Source: Clostridium sp. AT4
GTDB taxonomy: Bacteria > Bacillota > Clostridia > Lachnospirales > Lachnospiraceae
DNA: 64,000 nucleotides
Reading direction: 5' to 3'
NCBI RefSeq assembly: GCF_001517625.2
Contig: NZ_LN999828.1
Span: 946,303-1,010,302, forward strand
In this document: positions 38,268 to 46,703 of the stretch, piece by piece
Layout of the letters: each line of letters starts with the position of its first letter
How positions within the stretch are numbered: position 1 is the first letter of the stretch
Translations under genes and position numbers: made by a program
The notes under the pieces: model-generated
The model's database searches: none
The model's input: only the letters and a program-made list of their open reading frames with translations
Told to the model about the DNA's origin: nothing

Positions 38268-38437
38268 GTACCTGTTTATAAGCTGGGCGTTGTTGGATTT
38301 TAACAGTTATTTTTACCTGAAAAATTCATGCTTGCGGCATTGGTATAAAAAGAGAGCTGTCCGTTTATCCGAGGATGAAAGAATCGGAACGATCGTTCGG
38401 GATGCAGAAACAGACAGTAAAGTAAGGAGGAAATACA

Positions 38438-40864
38438 ATGAAAGTTGTTGGCCAGGAAATCACACGCGTGGACGCTTTCGGTAAAGTGACCGGTGAAGCC
38501 AAGTATACCGCAGATTTGGAACCCAGAGATATCCTTCATGGAAAAGTCGTCCATTCCACCATTGCAAACGGCCTTGTAAAGAGCTTTGATCTGGACGAGG
38601 CGTTAAAGGTGCCGGGAGTGGTAAAGATCGTCACCTGTTTTGATGTTCCGGATATCCAGTTTCCCACCGCAGGTCATCCCTGGAGCGTGGAGTTAAAGCA
38701 TCAGGATATCTGTGACAGAAAGCTTTTAAATCAGAGAGTTCGCCTTTATGGGGATGATATTGCGGCAGTTGTGGCTGAAAATGAAGTGGCTGCGGCTCAG
38801 GCGGCTCGTCTGATCAAGGTTGAGTACGAGGAGTACGAACCCATTGTTACCGTAGAAGCGGCATTAAAGCCGGAGGCAACACCTCTTCATCCCGATCTCA
38901 GAAAGGACAACGTAGTCGTTCATTCCCATATGACCATGGGATCTTCTGATTTTACTTTTGAAGAGGGAAGAAAGAAAGCCATTGAAGAGTACGGAGAGGA
39001 AAACCTGGTGGAGATTGATGAAACATATGATACTCCAAGGATTTCCCACTGCCATATTGAGCTTCCCGTTTCCTGGTCCTATGTGGATACAAACGGAAAA
39101 GTGACCATTGTTTCTTCCACGCAGCTTCCCCATATTGTACGCCGTGTAACGGCTCAGGCATTGGGAATCCCAGTTGGTAAGGTCCGCGTGATTAAGCCCT
39201 ATATCGGAGGCGGTTTTGGTAACAAGCAGGATGTACTTTATGAGCCGTTAAATGCCTTCCTTTCCATGAGTGTAGGCGGAAGAGCCGTCCGGATGGAGAT
39301 CAGCCGCGAGGAAACCATTTCCGGAACCCGTACCCGCCATGCGATCAAGGGCGTGTGCAAGGGTATTGTTGCAAAGGACGGAACCGTACTTGCAAGACAG
39401 CTGGAGGCCTTTGCCAACAACGGCGGCTATGCCTCCCATGGTCACGCTATCTGTGCCAACTGCGGAAATGTATTTAAGGATCTGTATAAAGACCGGCTGG
39501 GTACAGAGGTAGACTGCTGGACTGTTTATACCTCTTCCCCTACGGCAGGAGCCATGAGAGCATACGGCATCCCCCAGGCAGATTGGTTTGCAGAGTGTCT
39601 GACAGATGATATGGCAGATGCAGTCGGTATGGATCCCTGTGAATTCCGCTTAAAGAACTGTCTGGATGCAGGCTTTGTGGATCCGGCCAACGGTATTACA
39701 TTCCATACATATGGCCTGACCGAGTGCATTAAAAAAGGCCGGGAGTACATTCACTGGGACGAAAAGAGAGAGGCCTATAAGAATCAGACCGGACCGGTGA
39801 GAAGAGGTGTGGGAATGGCGATGTTTATTTACAAAACAGGCGTTTATCCCATTTCTCTGGAAACTGCTTCTGCCCGTATCACTTTAAATCAGGACGGTTC
39901 CATCCAGCTTTCCATGGGCGCTACGGAAATCGGACAGGGAGCAGATACCGTATTCACTCAGATGGCGGCAGAGACTACTGGAATCAGCGTAGACAGGGTA
40001 TATATCAATTCCACACAGGATACGGATGTAACTCCCTTTGATACAGGTGCTTATGCGTCCCGTCAGACCTATGTATCCGGCATGGCCTGCAAAAAGTGTG
40101 CCTTAGAGTTCCGTCAGAAGGTCTTAGAGTATGCTGCCTATATGCTGAACCATGATGTGACAGATCTTTCAAAGACGGTCTATGCAGATCTTGTAAAGGA
40201 GGCTGCCGGTAAGGTACGTCAGGTTCTGGGGCTTCATGCAGAGGAGGAAATTACCTGGGAGATGTTAGACATTGCGGACAGCCAGGTGGTTGTAAACGGC
40301 GGCGATCCGGTACTCTTTGATGTGGCGGTAGTAGCTGATACAGCGTTCTATTCCTTAGACCGCTCTATCCATATTACAGCAGAGGTTACAAACCAGTGCA
40401 AGGACAATACCTTTGCTTCCGGCTGCTGCTTTGTGGATCTGGAAATCGATATGCCTCTGGGTCTTGTGACTGTAAAGGATGTGATCAATGTCCATGACTC
40501 CGGTATCCTGATCAATCCGAAGACAGCCGCCGGACAGGTACACGGCGGTATGAGCATGAGCCTTGGTTTTGGACTTTCTGAGGAGCTTTTAGTAGATGAA
40601 AAGACCGGAAAACCGTTAAATAATAACCTTCTGGATTACAAGATCCCTACCGCTATGGATGCTCCGGAGCTTCATGTGGAATTTATCCAGTTAGACGATC
40701 CTACAGGCCCTTATGGAAACAAATCTCTGGGCGAGCCGCCGGCAATTCCGGTTGCTCCGGCGATCCGGAACGCCATCCTTCATGCAACCGGCGTACATAT
40801 GAATACAGCGCCTATGACAGCCCAGCGTCTGATCGCAGCGTTTAAAGAAAAGGGACTTATTTAA
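38438..40864 (+). CDS. xdhA: Xanthine dehydrogenase-type hydroxylase, molybdopterin subunit
   Basis: The 808-residue large subunit carries the molybdenum cofactor and hydroxylates purines or related N-heterocycles. Visible family marks: VTGEAKYTADL at the N-terminus, IGGGFGNKQDV and RTRHAIKG for cofactor binding, AGAMRAYGIPQ, EIGQGADTVFTQMAAE, and the catalytic base Glu in YGNKSLGEPPAIPVAPAI near residue 755. Subunit order Mo, FAD, FeS in one operon matches bacterial xdhABC. Substrate (xanthine, hypoxanthine or another) is inferred from the purine riboswitch ahead and the NCS2 permease behind. Confidence 0.92.
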   Translation: MKVVGQEITRVDAFGKVTGEAKYTADLEPRDILHGKVVHSTIANGLVKSFDLDEALKVPGVVKIVTCFDVPDIQFPTAGHPWSVELKHQDICDRKLLNQRVRLYGDDIAAVVAENEVAAAQAARLIKVEYEEYEPIVTVEAALKPEATPLHPDLRKDNVVVHSHMTMGSSDFTFEEGRKKAIEEYGEENLVEIDETYDTPRISHCHIELPVSWSYVDTNGKVTIVSSTQLPHIVRRVTAQALGIPVGKVRVIKPYIGGGFGNKQDVLYEPLNAFLSMSVGGRAVRMEISREETISGTRTRHAIKGVCKGIVAKDGTVLARQLEAFANNGGYASHGHAICANCGNVFKDLYKDRLGTEVDCWTVYTSSPTAGAMRAYGIPQADWFAECLTDDMADAVGMDPCEFRLKNCLDAGFVDPANGITFHTYGLTECIKKGREYIHWDEKREAYKNQTGPVRRGVGMAMFIYKTGVYPISLETASARITLNQDGSIQLSMGATEIGQGADTVFTQMAAETTGISVDRVYINSTQDTDVTPFDTGAYASRQTYVSGMACKKCALEFRQKVLEYAAYMLNHDVTDLSKTVYADLVKEAAGKVRQVLGLHAEEEITWEMLDIADSQVVVNGGDPVLFDVAVVADTAFYSLDRSIHITAEVTNQCKDNTFASGCCFVDLEIDMPLGLVTVKDVINVHDSGILINPKTAAGQVHGGMSMSLGFGLSEELLVDEKTGKPLNNNLLDYKIPTAMDAPELHVEFIQLDDPTGPYGNKSLGEPPAIPVAPAIRNAILHATGVHMNTAPMTAQRLIAAFKEKGLI

Positions 40865-40884
40865 GAAGGAAGGAGAAATAAGGC

Positions 40885-41775
40885 ATGTTTGATATAAAAT
40901 CATTTTACGAGGCAAAGGATGTACAGGATGCTGTGCAGGCTCTGGTAAATGAGCCGGATGCAGAGGTGATCAGCGGTGGTACCGACGTACTGATCCGTGT
41001 AAGAGAGGGAAAGGATGCAGGAAAAGCCCTTGTATCTATCCACAATATTCCGGAGCTTAAGGGAGTAAATGTTCTGGAAAACGGAGATCTCTGGATCGGA
41101 GCAGCTACTGCATTTTCCCATATTACAAATGATCCCCTGATCCAGAAGCTGATCCCCATGCTGGGTGAGGCAGTGGATATGGTGGGTGGACCTCAGATCC
41201 GCAACACAGGAACCATCGGCGGAAATATCTGCAATGGAGCTACTTCTGCAGATTCAGCTTCTACCATGTGGACCTTAAATGCCAAAGTGATCCTAGTGGG
41301 ACCGGAAGGGGAGAGAATCGTTCCCATCTGCAAGTTTTATACAGGTCCCGGACGGACCGTAAGAGCCAGAGAAGAGGTATGTACGGGCTTTCTCATTGCA
41401 AAAGAGGATTATGAGGGCTGGTACGGCCAGTATGTAAAGTACGGAAAGAGAAAGGCCATGGAGATTGCCACTTTAGGCTGTGCAGTCCGGGTAAAGCTTT
41501 CAGAAGACAAGACGGTCATTGAGGATGTGCGCCTGGGCTACGGAGTGGCAGGACCTACGCCCCTTCGCTGCCGGAACGCAGAGGAAGGCTTAAAAGGAGC
41601 AAGAGTGGATGACAAAGAGGCGGCAGAGCAGTTTGCAAAAACAGCGCTCACAGAAGTAAATCCCCGTTCTTCCTGGAGAGCATCCAAGGAATTCCGCTTA
41701 CAGCTCATTGAGGAGTTAGCAAAGCGTGCACTGGCAGAATCTATCACAAGAGCAGGAGGTAATTGCAATGCTTAA
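40885..41775 (+). CDS. xdhB: Xanthine dehydrogenase-type hydroxylase, FAD subunit
   Basis: The 296-residue flavoprotein belongs to the CO-dehydrogenase/xanthine-dehydrogenase FAD-binding family. FAD-contacting motifs are AEVISGGTDVLIRVREGK near residue 30 and the paired loop GGPQIRNTGTIGGNICNGATSADS near residue 95-115. The C-terminal domain follows from about residue 175. It passes electrons from the FeS subunit to its acceptor, probably NAD or a ferredoxin. GAAGGAGAAATAAGGC precedes the ATG. The last 8 bases overlap xdhC. Confidence 0.92.
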   Translation: MFDIKSFYEAKDVQDAVQALVNEPDAEVISGGTDVLIRVREGKDAGKALVSIHNIPELKGVNVLENGDLWIGAATAFSHITNDPLIQKLIPMLGEAVDMVGGPQIRNTGTIGGNICNGATSADSASTMWTLNAKVILVGPEGERIVPICKFYTGPGRTVRAREEVCTGFLIAKEDYEGWYGQYVKYGKRKAMEIATLGCAVRVKLSEDKTVIEDVRLGYGVAGPTPLRCRNAEEGLKGARVDDKEAAEQFAKTALTEVNPRSSWRASKEFRLQLIEELAKRALAESITRAGGNCNA

Positions 41776-42259
41776 GATCATACATATGAAAGTAAACGGA
41801 AAAGAGCATGAACTGGCAGTGGACGAGAGAGAGTCCCTTTTAGATACTCTGCGTCTGCGCCTGGGGCTGACTTCGGTGAAAAAGGGCTGTGAGGTAGGAG
41901 AGTGCGGAGCCTGTACGGTACTGGTAAACGGAGAGGCCATTGACAGCTGTATTTATCTGACCATGTGGGCAGATGGAAAGAGCGTAATGACCGTAGAAGG
42001 CTTAAAGGGGCCAAACGGCGAGCTTTCTCCGATCCAGAAGGCATTCATTGAGGAGGCTGCCGTACAGTGCGGCTTCTGTACGCCGGGCCTGATCATGAGT
42101 GCGGTTGAGATCGTGGGAACGGGAAAGAAGTACAACCGCGAAGAGCTTAAAAAGCTCATTTCCGGTCATCTGTGCCGCTGCACGGGCTATGAGAACATTT
42201 TAAACGCTATGGAACGGATTGTGGAAGAAGTATATCAGACCACACATAAAGAAGCATAG
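41768..42259 (+). CDS. xdhC: Xanthine dehydrogenase-type hydroxylase, 2[2Fe-2S] subunit
   Basis: The 163-residue iron-sulfur subunit has a plant-ferredoxin type N-terminal domain ([21 protein letters not shown]) and the four-helix second domain with [12 protein letters not shown] and [11 protein letters not shown], giving eight cysteine ligands for two clusters. ATG 41768 is chosen because AGGAGGT (41754-41760) stands seven bases before it and it overlaps the xdhB stop; the upstream in-frame ATG lies well inside xdhB. It carries electrons from molybdopterin to FAD. Confidence 0.94.
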   Translation: MLKIIHMKVNGKEHELAVDERESLLDTLRLRLGLTSVKKGCEVGECGACTVLVNGEAIDSCIYLTMWADGKSVMTVEGLKGPNGELSPIQKAFIEEAAVQCGFCTPGLIMSAVEIVGTGKKYNREELKKLISGHLCRCTGYENILNAMERIVEEVYQTTHKEA

Positions 42260-42339
42260 AATGAGTGTGCCGGCAGATGTCTGGTCTGGGGAGATAAATA
42301 AAGACAGCTGCCGGCATGAGAATGGAGGCGGTAAATCGT

Positions 42340-43704
42340 ATGGGGAAAACAGCAAAAACAGCAGGAAATGCAGCAGACTGCAGTATTAACAACATATACA
42401 GACTGGAGGGAAGAGTGCCCATCGGAAAGGCTATTCCCTTTGGACTGCAGCATATTTTAGCCATGTTCGTTTCAAACCTGGCGCCGATCACCATTATTGC
42501 GGGAGCGTCCAAGACGCCGCTTACACCGGCCCAGTTGGGTATGCTTCTGCAGAACGCCATGTTTGTAGCAGGCATTGCTACCATGATTCAGCTTTATCCT
42601 ATCTGGCGGATCGGATCAAAGCTTCCTGTGGTTATGGGTGTAAGTTTTACCTTCGTAACGGTGCTCAGTACCATTTCAGCCAATTACGGCTATCCGGCTG
42701 TAGTAGGAGCGGTTCTGGTGGGAGGTCTCTTTGAAGGAACCTTAGGACTGATGGCAAAATACTGGAGAAAGATCATTACTCCGATCGTAGCGGCCTCTGT
42801 AGTAACGGCCATCGGTTTTTCACTCTTTACCGTAGGAGCCAGATCTTTTGGCGGCGGCTATAATGATGATTTCGGTTCTGCCCAGAACCTGATCCTTGGA
42901 ACCGTAACACTGGCTACCTGTCTTTTGTGGAATATTTTTGCAAAGGGATATCTAAAGCAGCTTTCCGTTTTAGCCGGCCTGGTAGTAGGATATATTCTGG
43001 CGATCACCATGGGAAAGGTAGATCTGTCTATGATCATGTCCGGTGGAATCATTTCCCTGCCCCATCTGATGCCCTTTAAGCCGGAATTTTATCCGGGAGC
43101 GATTATCTCCGCATGTATCATTTTCCTGGTGTCTGCGGCTGAGACCATCGGCGATACCTCTGCTCTGGTAGCAGGCGGATTAAACCGGAAGATCACAGGA
43201 GAGGAAATCTCAGGTTCCCTGGGCTGCGACGGCTATGGTTCCGTTATTTCTGGTCTCTTTGGATGTCCTCCTGTAACTTCTTTTTCACAGAACGTAGGCC
43301 TTGTCAATATGACAAAGGTAGTGAACCGTTTTACGATCATGACGGGCGCTGCCTGCATGATTTTAGCAGGACTTCTTCCGCCGGTGGGAAATTTCTTTGC
43401 TTCCCTTCCGGACGCAGTATTAGGAGGATGTACGATCATGATGTTTGGAACTATCTTAACCTCTGGTATTCAGATGGTGGCTGACTGCGGTTTCTCTCAG
43501 AGAAATATTACCATTGCAGCGTTGTCCTTATCCATCGGCATCGGTTTTACCACAGCCAGCGAGGTCGGGATCTGGGATATCTTCCCGCCGATGATCCAGT
43601 CCGTATTTTCTGCCAATGTGGTAGCGGTAGTGTTTGTAGTATCTATTATTTTAAGCCTGATCCTTCCAAAAGATATGGACGTGAAAAAGATCGATCAGCA
43701 GTAG
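42340..43704 (+). CDS. NCS2-family xanthine/uric acid/uracil permease
   Basis: This proton-linked nucleobase transporter of about 454 residues has 14 membrane segments by pattern. The NCS2 mark is the stretch around AAETIGDTSALVAGGLNRK and the following GCPPVTSFSQNVGLVNMTKVVNR, where the substrate-binding Glu and the QNxGxxxxT motif sit. ATG 42340 was preferred (GGAGG 11 bases ahead) over in-frame ATGs at 42316 and 42322. It follows xdhC by 80 bases without terminator and so belongs to the riboswitch-controlled unit, feeding purines to the hydroxylase. Confidence 0.9.
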   Translation: MGKTAKTAGNAADCSINNIYRLEGRVPIGKAIPFGLQHILAMFVSNLAPITIIAGASKTPLTPAQLGMLLQNAMFVAGIATMIQLYPIWRIGSKLPVVMGVSFTFVTVLSTISANYGYPAVVGAVLVGGLFEGTLGLMAKYWRKIITPIVAASVVTAIGFSLFTVGARSFGGGYNDDFGSAQNLILGTVTLATCLLWNIFAKGYLKQLSVLAGLVVGYILAITMGKVDLSMIMSGGIISLPHLMPFKPEFYPGAIISACIIFLVSAAETIGDTSALVAGGLNRKITGEEISGSLGCDGYGSVISGLFGCPPVTSFSQNVGLVNMTKVVNRFTIMTGAACMILAGLLPPVGNFFASLPDAVLGGCTIMMFGTILTSGIQMVADCGFSQRNITIAALSLSIGIGFTTASEVGIWDIFPPMIQSVFSANVVAVVFVVSIILSLILPKDMDVKKIDQQ

Positions 43705-43732
43705 CGGCCAGAATGGAGGCAGCTTCGTATAC

Positions 43733-43761
43733 TTGCCAGAAAAGAAAATATATGAGATAAT
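43733..43761 (+). promoter_or_regulatory. Promoter of the cardiolipin synthase gene
   Basis: TTGCCA at 43733-43738 and GATAAT at 43756-43761, spacing 17. The -10 box ends exactly where the terminator stem for the permease gene begins, so transcription starting here lacks part of that stem's left arm and escapes it. Confidence 0.6.
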
Positions 43762-43803
43762 AATACGCGGTTTAGCTTCTTTGGGGCTGGCCGCGTATTT
43801 TCT
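43762..43803 (+). terminator. Intrinsic terminator after the purine operon
   Basis: AATACGCGG (43762-43770) pairs perfectly with CCGCGTATT (43791-43799) across a 20-base loop, followed by TTTCTC. The T-run is short, so strength is moderate. Confidence 0.65.
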
Positions 43804-43851
43804 CTCGGGAAAGAATATGGGGCCATTGTTTTAGAAGAAAGGGACATACAT

Positions 43852-45405
43852 ATGAAGAAAAAACTGAGAGGTCTTTTTAGGATCATCTTTGGCAGGACTG
43901 CTTTTGTAATGGCAGGGCTGGGGCTGCAGCTTTGGGTATTTATAGCGGCGTTTAAGTTTTTGAATGGGTATCTTCATTATTTTTATATTCTCTGTGTGCT
44001 TTTAAGTGCTCTTGCAGTGATCGCCATTTTAAATGAACCTATTGATTCCAGCTTTAAGATGGCCTGGATCATACCGGTACTCGTGATACCGGTGTTCGGC
44101 GTACTTTTATACATTTTCGTACAGATGCAGTTTCAGACCAAAGCTCTGGCCAGACGTCTGGCAGCATCCACTGCCAAAACAAGACCCTATCTGAACCAGA
44201 ATGAGGATGTGAGGAAGGAACTTGAGGCTCTGGACGGCCGTACGGCCGGACTGGCGGATTACCTGGAACGTATGGCTGGAGCGCCGGTATATAAAAATAC
44301 GGACATCGAGTATTTTCCCCTGGGAGAGGATATGTTCGTACGGTTGATGAAAGAGCTGAAGGCGGCAAAGCATTTCATTTTTATGGAGTTTTTTATCATT
44401 GATAGGGGATATATGTGGGATGAGATCTTAAAGGTTCTGGAGGAAAAGGTAAAGGAAGGAGTAGAAGTCCGGGTGATGTATGACGGAATGTGCTGTCTGA
44501 TGCTTCTTCCGTTTCACTATCCCAGGCAGCTGGAACGGAAAGGGATCCGCTGTAAAATGTTTTCTCCCATTATCCCGGTGCTTTCGACCCATCAGAATTA
44601 CAGGGATCATCGAAAGATTGCAGTCATTGATGGCCGCTGTGCCTTTACCGGAGGAGTAAATCTGGCAGATGAATATATTAACCGCAAAGTGCGCTTTGGC
44701 CACTGGAAGGATACGGCTCTGATGGTAAGGGGAGATGCGGTAAAGAGCTTTACCATGATGTTTCTTCAGATGTGGGATGTGACAGAGAAAAAGGAAGAGG
44801 ATTACAGGAGATATCTTTCTGCTCCGGCAGGAGAAGCCGCAGCCGGACGGATGGAGAAAGGCTATGTGATCCCCTATGGGGACAGCCCCTTTGACAAGGA
44901 ACAGATCGGCGAGCAGGTCTATCTGGACATACTCAGCCAGGCAAAGGAATATGTCCACATTATGACGCCGTATCTGATCCTGGATGACGGCATGAAGGAC
45001 GCCCTGTGCTATGCGGCAAAACGGGGAGTGGAGGTTATTATCATTATGCCTCATATTCCGGATAAGAAATATGCCTATCTGCTGGCCAGAACCTATTATC
45101 CGGAGCTTTTAAAGGCAGGAGTCCGGATTTTTGAATATGAACCGGGCTTTGTCCACGCGAAGGTTTTTGCCAGTGATGATGAGAAAGCCACGGTGGGAAC
45201 CATCAACCTGGATTTTCGCAGTCTGTACCTGCATTTTGAGTGCGGCACTTTTTTATACCGCAATCCGGTTATTGAAAAAATCGAAGCGGATTATCAGGAA
45301 ACACTAAAAAAATGTATTCCGGTCACCCTTGAAACCTGTTATAGCTACAGCTGGCTGGGCCGCAAGGCAGGAAGGCTGCTGCGTCTGATCGCGCCTCTTA
45401 TGTAG
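43852..45405 (+). CDS. cls: Cardiolipin synthase
   Basis: Cls joins phosphatidylglycerol units into cardiolipin at the membrane. The 517-residue protein has two N-terminal membrane helices followed by two phospholipase-D domains, both intact: motif 1 in YRDHRKIAVIDGRCAFTGGVN (HxK with downstream D and GG; the first His is in the DHRK segment) and motif 2 in FVHAKVFASDDEKATVGTINLDFRS. This contrasts with the decayed PLD gene at 22605. AAAGGGA lies before the ATG. It appears to be a single-gene unit with a promoter overlapping the upstream terminator. Confidence 0.93.
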   Translation: MKKKLRGLFRIIFGRTAFVMAGLGLQLWVFIAAFKFLNGYLHYFYILCVLLSALAVIAILNEPIDSSFKMAWIIPVLVIPVFGVLLYIFVQMQFQTKALARRLAASTAKTRPYLNQNEDVRKELEALDGRTAGLADYLERMAGAPVYKNTDIEYFPLGEDMFVRLMKELKAAKHFIFMEFFIIDRGYMWDEILKVLEEKVKEGVEVRVMYDGMCCLMLLPFHYPRQLERKGIRCKMFSPIIPVLSTHQNYRDHRKIAVIDGRCAFTGGVNLADEYINRKVRFGHWKDTALMVRGDAVKSFTMMFLQMWDVTEKKEEDYRRYLSAPAGEAAAGRMEKGYVIPYGDSPFDKEQIGEQVYLDILSQAKEYVHIMTPYLILDDGMKDALCYAAKRGVEVIIIMPHIPDKKYAYLLARTYYPELLKAGVRIFEYEPGFVHAKVFASDDEKATVGTINLDFRSLYLHFECGTFLYRNPVIEKIEADYQETLKKCIPVTLETCYSYSWLGRKAGRLLRLIAPLM

Positions 45406-45471
45406 GCGCTTTTTGTTTATCAAAAAATACACAGCCAGAACACAAAATCGTCACAAACGGATGGTACATTA

Positions 45472-45499
45472 GTGACAGTTAATCATTGATATGTATAAT
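45472..45499 (+). promoter_or_regulatory. Promoter of the SLH-protein / ABC efflux operon
   Basis: GTGACA at 45472-45477 and TATAAT at 45494-45499, spacing 16. AGAGGAG follows shortly before the ATG at 45519. Confidence 0.55.
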
Positions 45500-45518
45500 T
45501 ACTTAGAGGAGTTTATGT

Positions 45519-46691
45519 ATGAAAGGTTCCAAATCCTATGGCCGCTTTATCTGTGGTTCTCTGGCTGTTTCGTTTGCCGTTTCGCCCTTTTTGTCTCTTA
45601 CAGTGCTTGCAGACAATATTTCCAGCGCCAATTTTGACCTGCGCCGTCAGGTAGTAAAGCTTACGGGAATCATGGAGATTTCCAGCTTCCGGGGGCAGAT
45701 CACAAGAGGAGATTTTGCGAAGATGCTGGTAAAGGCGTCCAGCTACCGGGAAAATCTTCCTTCTTCCAGCGTGTCGGTATATGCGGATGTGCCGGCAGAC
45801 CATCCAAACGCGGTCTATATCCGTGTGGCAGCTTCTCAGGGCTGGATGAGCGGATATCTGGGCGGCAATTTCAAACCGGAGGAGCCTGTTTTATATAAGG
45901 ACGCAGTGAAGGCCGTTTTAACGCTGTTAGGCTATACAGATGAGGATTTTACAGGAGAGATGGCCAGCTCCAGGATTTCGAAATTTAATCATCTGGAACT
46001 GAATGAAGATGTGAGCTGTCAGGCGGATGAAGCGATTACGGAAACGGACTGCATGAATATTTTTTATAATCTGCTGAAAACAAAAAAGAAGGACAGCAAC
46101 GAGATATACGGAACCGTGCTGGACTGCGAGCTGAATTCAGATGGGGAGATCAATCCCATTTCCATACTGGAGGATGAGCGCAAAGGCCCCATCCTGGTCC
46201 ATAAGAATTTCAGCGTGGCCCAGTCTGTACCCTTTGATACGGAGGATGCCAATGTGTTTTTAAACGGCGTGGAAAGCACCCTGGCGGCGGTAAAGGCTTC
46301 CCAGCAGCAGTCTGGTTTTGCAGTACTGTATTACAATGTGAAGTCAAAAACCATCTGGGCGTATACGACCACCGGCTGGGATACAAAGGACGATTCGGGC
46401 AACAACACCTATGTGCTCATCAAGGGAGAGATCAAAAATATCTACTATCAGTCCACAGATGTGATGACGCCGACCTCGGTGCGCATCGAGGTGGATGAGG
46501 CAAATTCAGACGATGATTTTGATACCAGCGAGGATGTGGATTCCGACGGCTATCTGAATATCAGTCTGGACTCTTCGGAACTTCAGTATCTGTTTTCCAT
46601 CTATGGAAATCTGGAAGTGGGGGACGATGTGGTGCTGGTGTGCAGCAGAAGCGGAAGCAGCTATACGGCAGTGGATGCGATTGAATATTAA
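45519..46691 (+). CDS. Secreted protein with S-layer homology (SLH) repeats
   Basis: The 390-residue protein starts with a signal peptide (about 30 residues, ending near TVLADN). SLH-type repeats cover about residues 45-180: GQITRGDFAKMLVKASSY, then a YADVPADHPNAVYIRVAASQGWMSGY segment, here split in two for reading, and FKPEEPVLYKDAVKAVLTLLGY. SLH repeats bind pyruvylated wall polymers. The C-terminal half is a beta-rich region I do not recognise, ending with an acidic patch (DEANSDDDFDTSEDVDSDGY). Twelve bases separate it from the macA-like gene, so it probably acts with that system at the wall. Confidence 0.82.
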   Translation: MKGSKSYGRFICGSLAVSFAVSPFLSLTVLADNISSANFDLRRQVVKLTGIMEISSFRGQITRGDFAKMLVKASSYRENLPSSSVSVYADVPADHPNAVYIRVAASQGWMSGYLGGNFKPEEPVLYKDAVKAVLTLLGYTDEDFTGEMASSRISKFNHLELNEDVSCQADEAITETDCMNIFYNLLKTKKKDSNEIYGTVLDCELNSDGEINPISILEDERKGPILVHKNFSVAQSVPFDTEDANVFLNGVESTLAAVKASQQQSGFAVLYYNVKSKTIWAYTTTGWDTKDDSGNNTYVLIKGEIKNIYYQSTDVMTPTSVRIEVDEANSDDDFDTSEDVDSDGYLNISLDSSELQYLFSIYGNLEVGDDVVLVCSRSGSSYTAVDAIEY

Positions 46692-46703
46692 GGGAGAAAC
46701 GAG

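Noticed and set aside
38266-38484. 72-residue frame after the riboswitch
   Set aside because: It starts in the terminator T-tract and overlaps the real xdhA start out of frame; no ribosome site.
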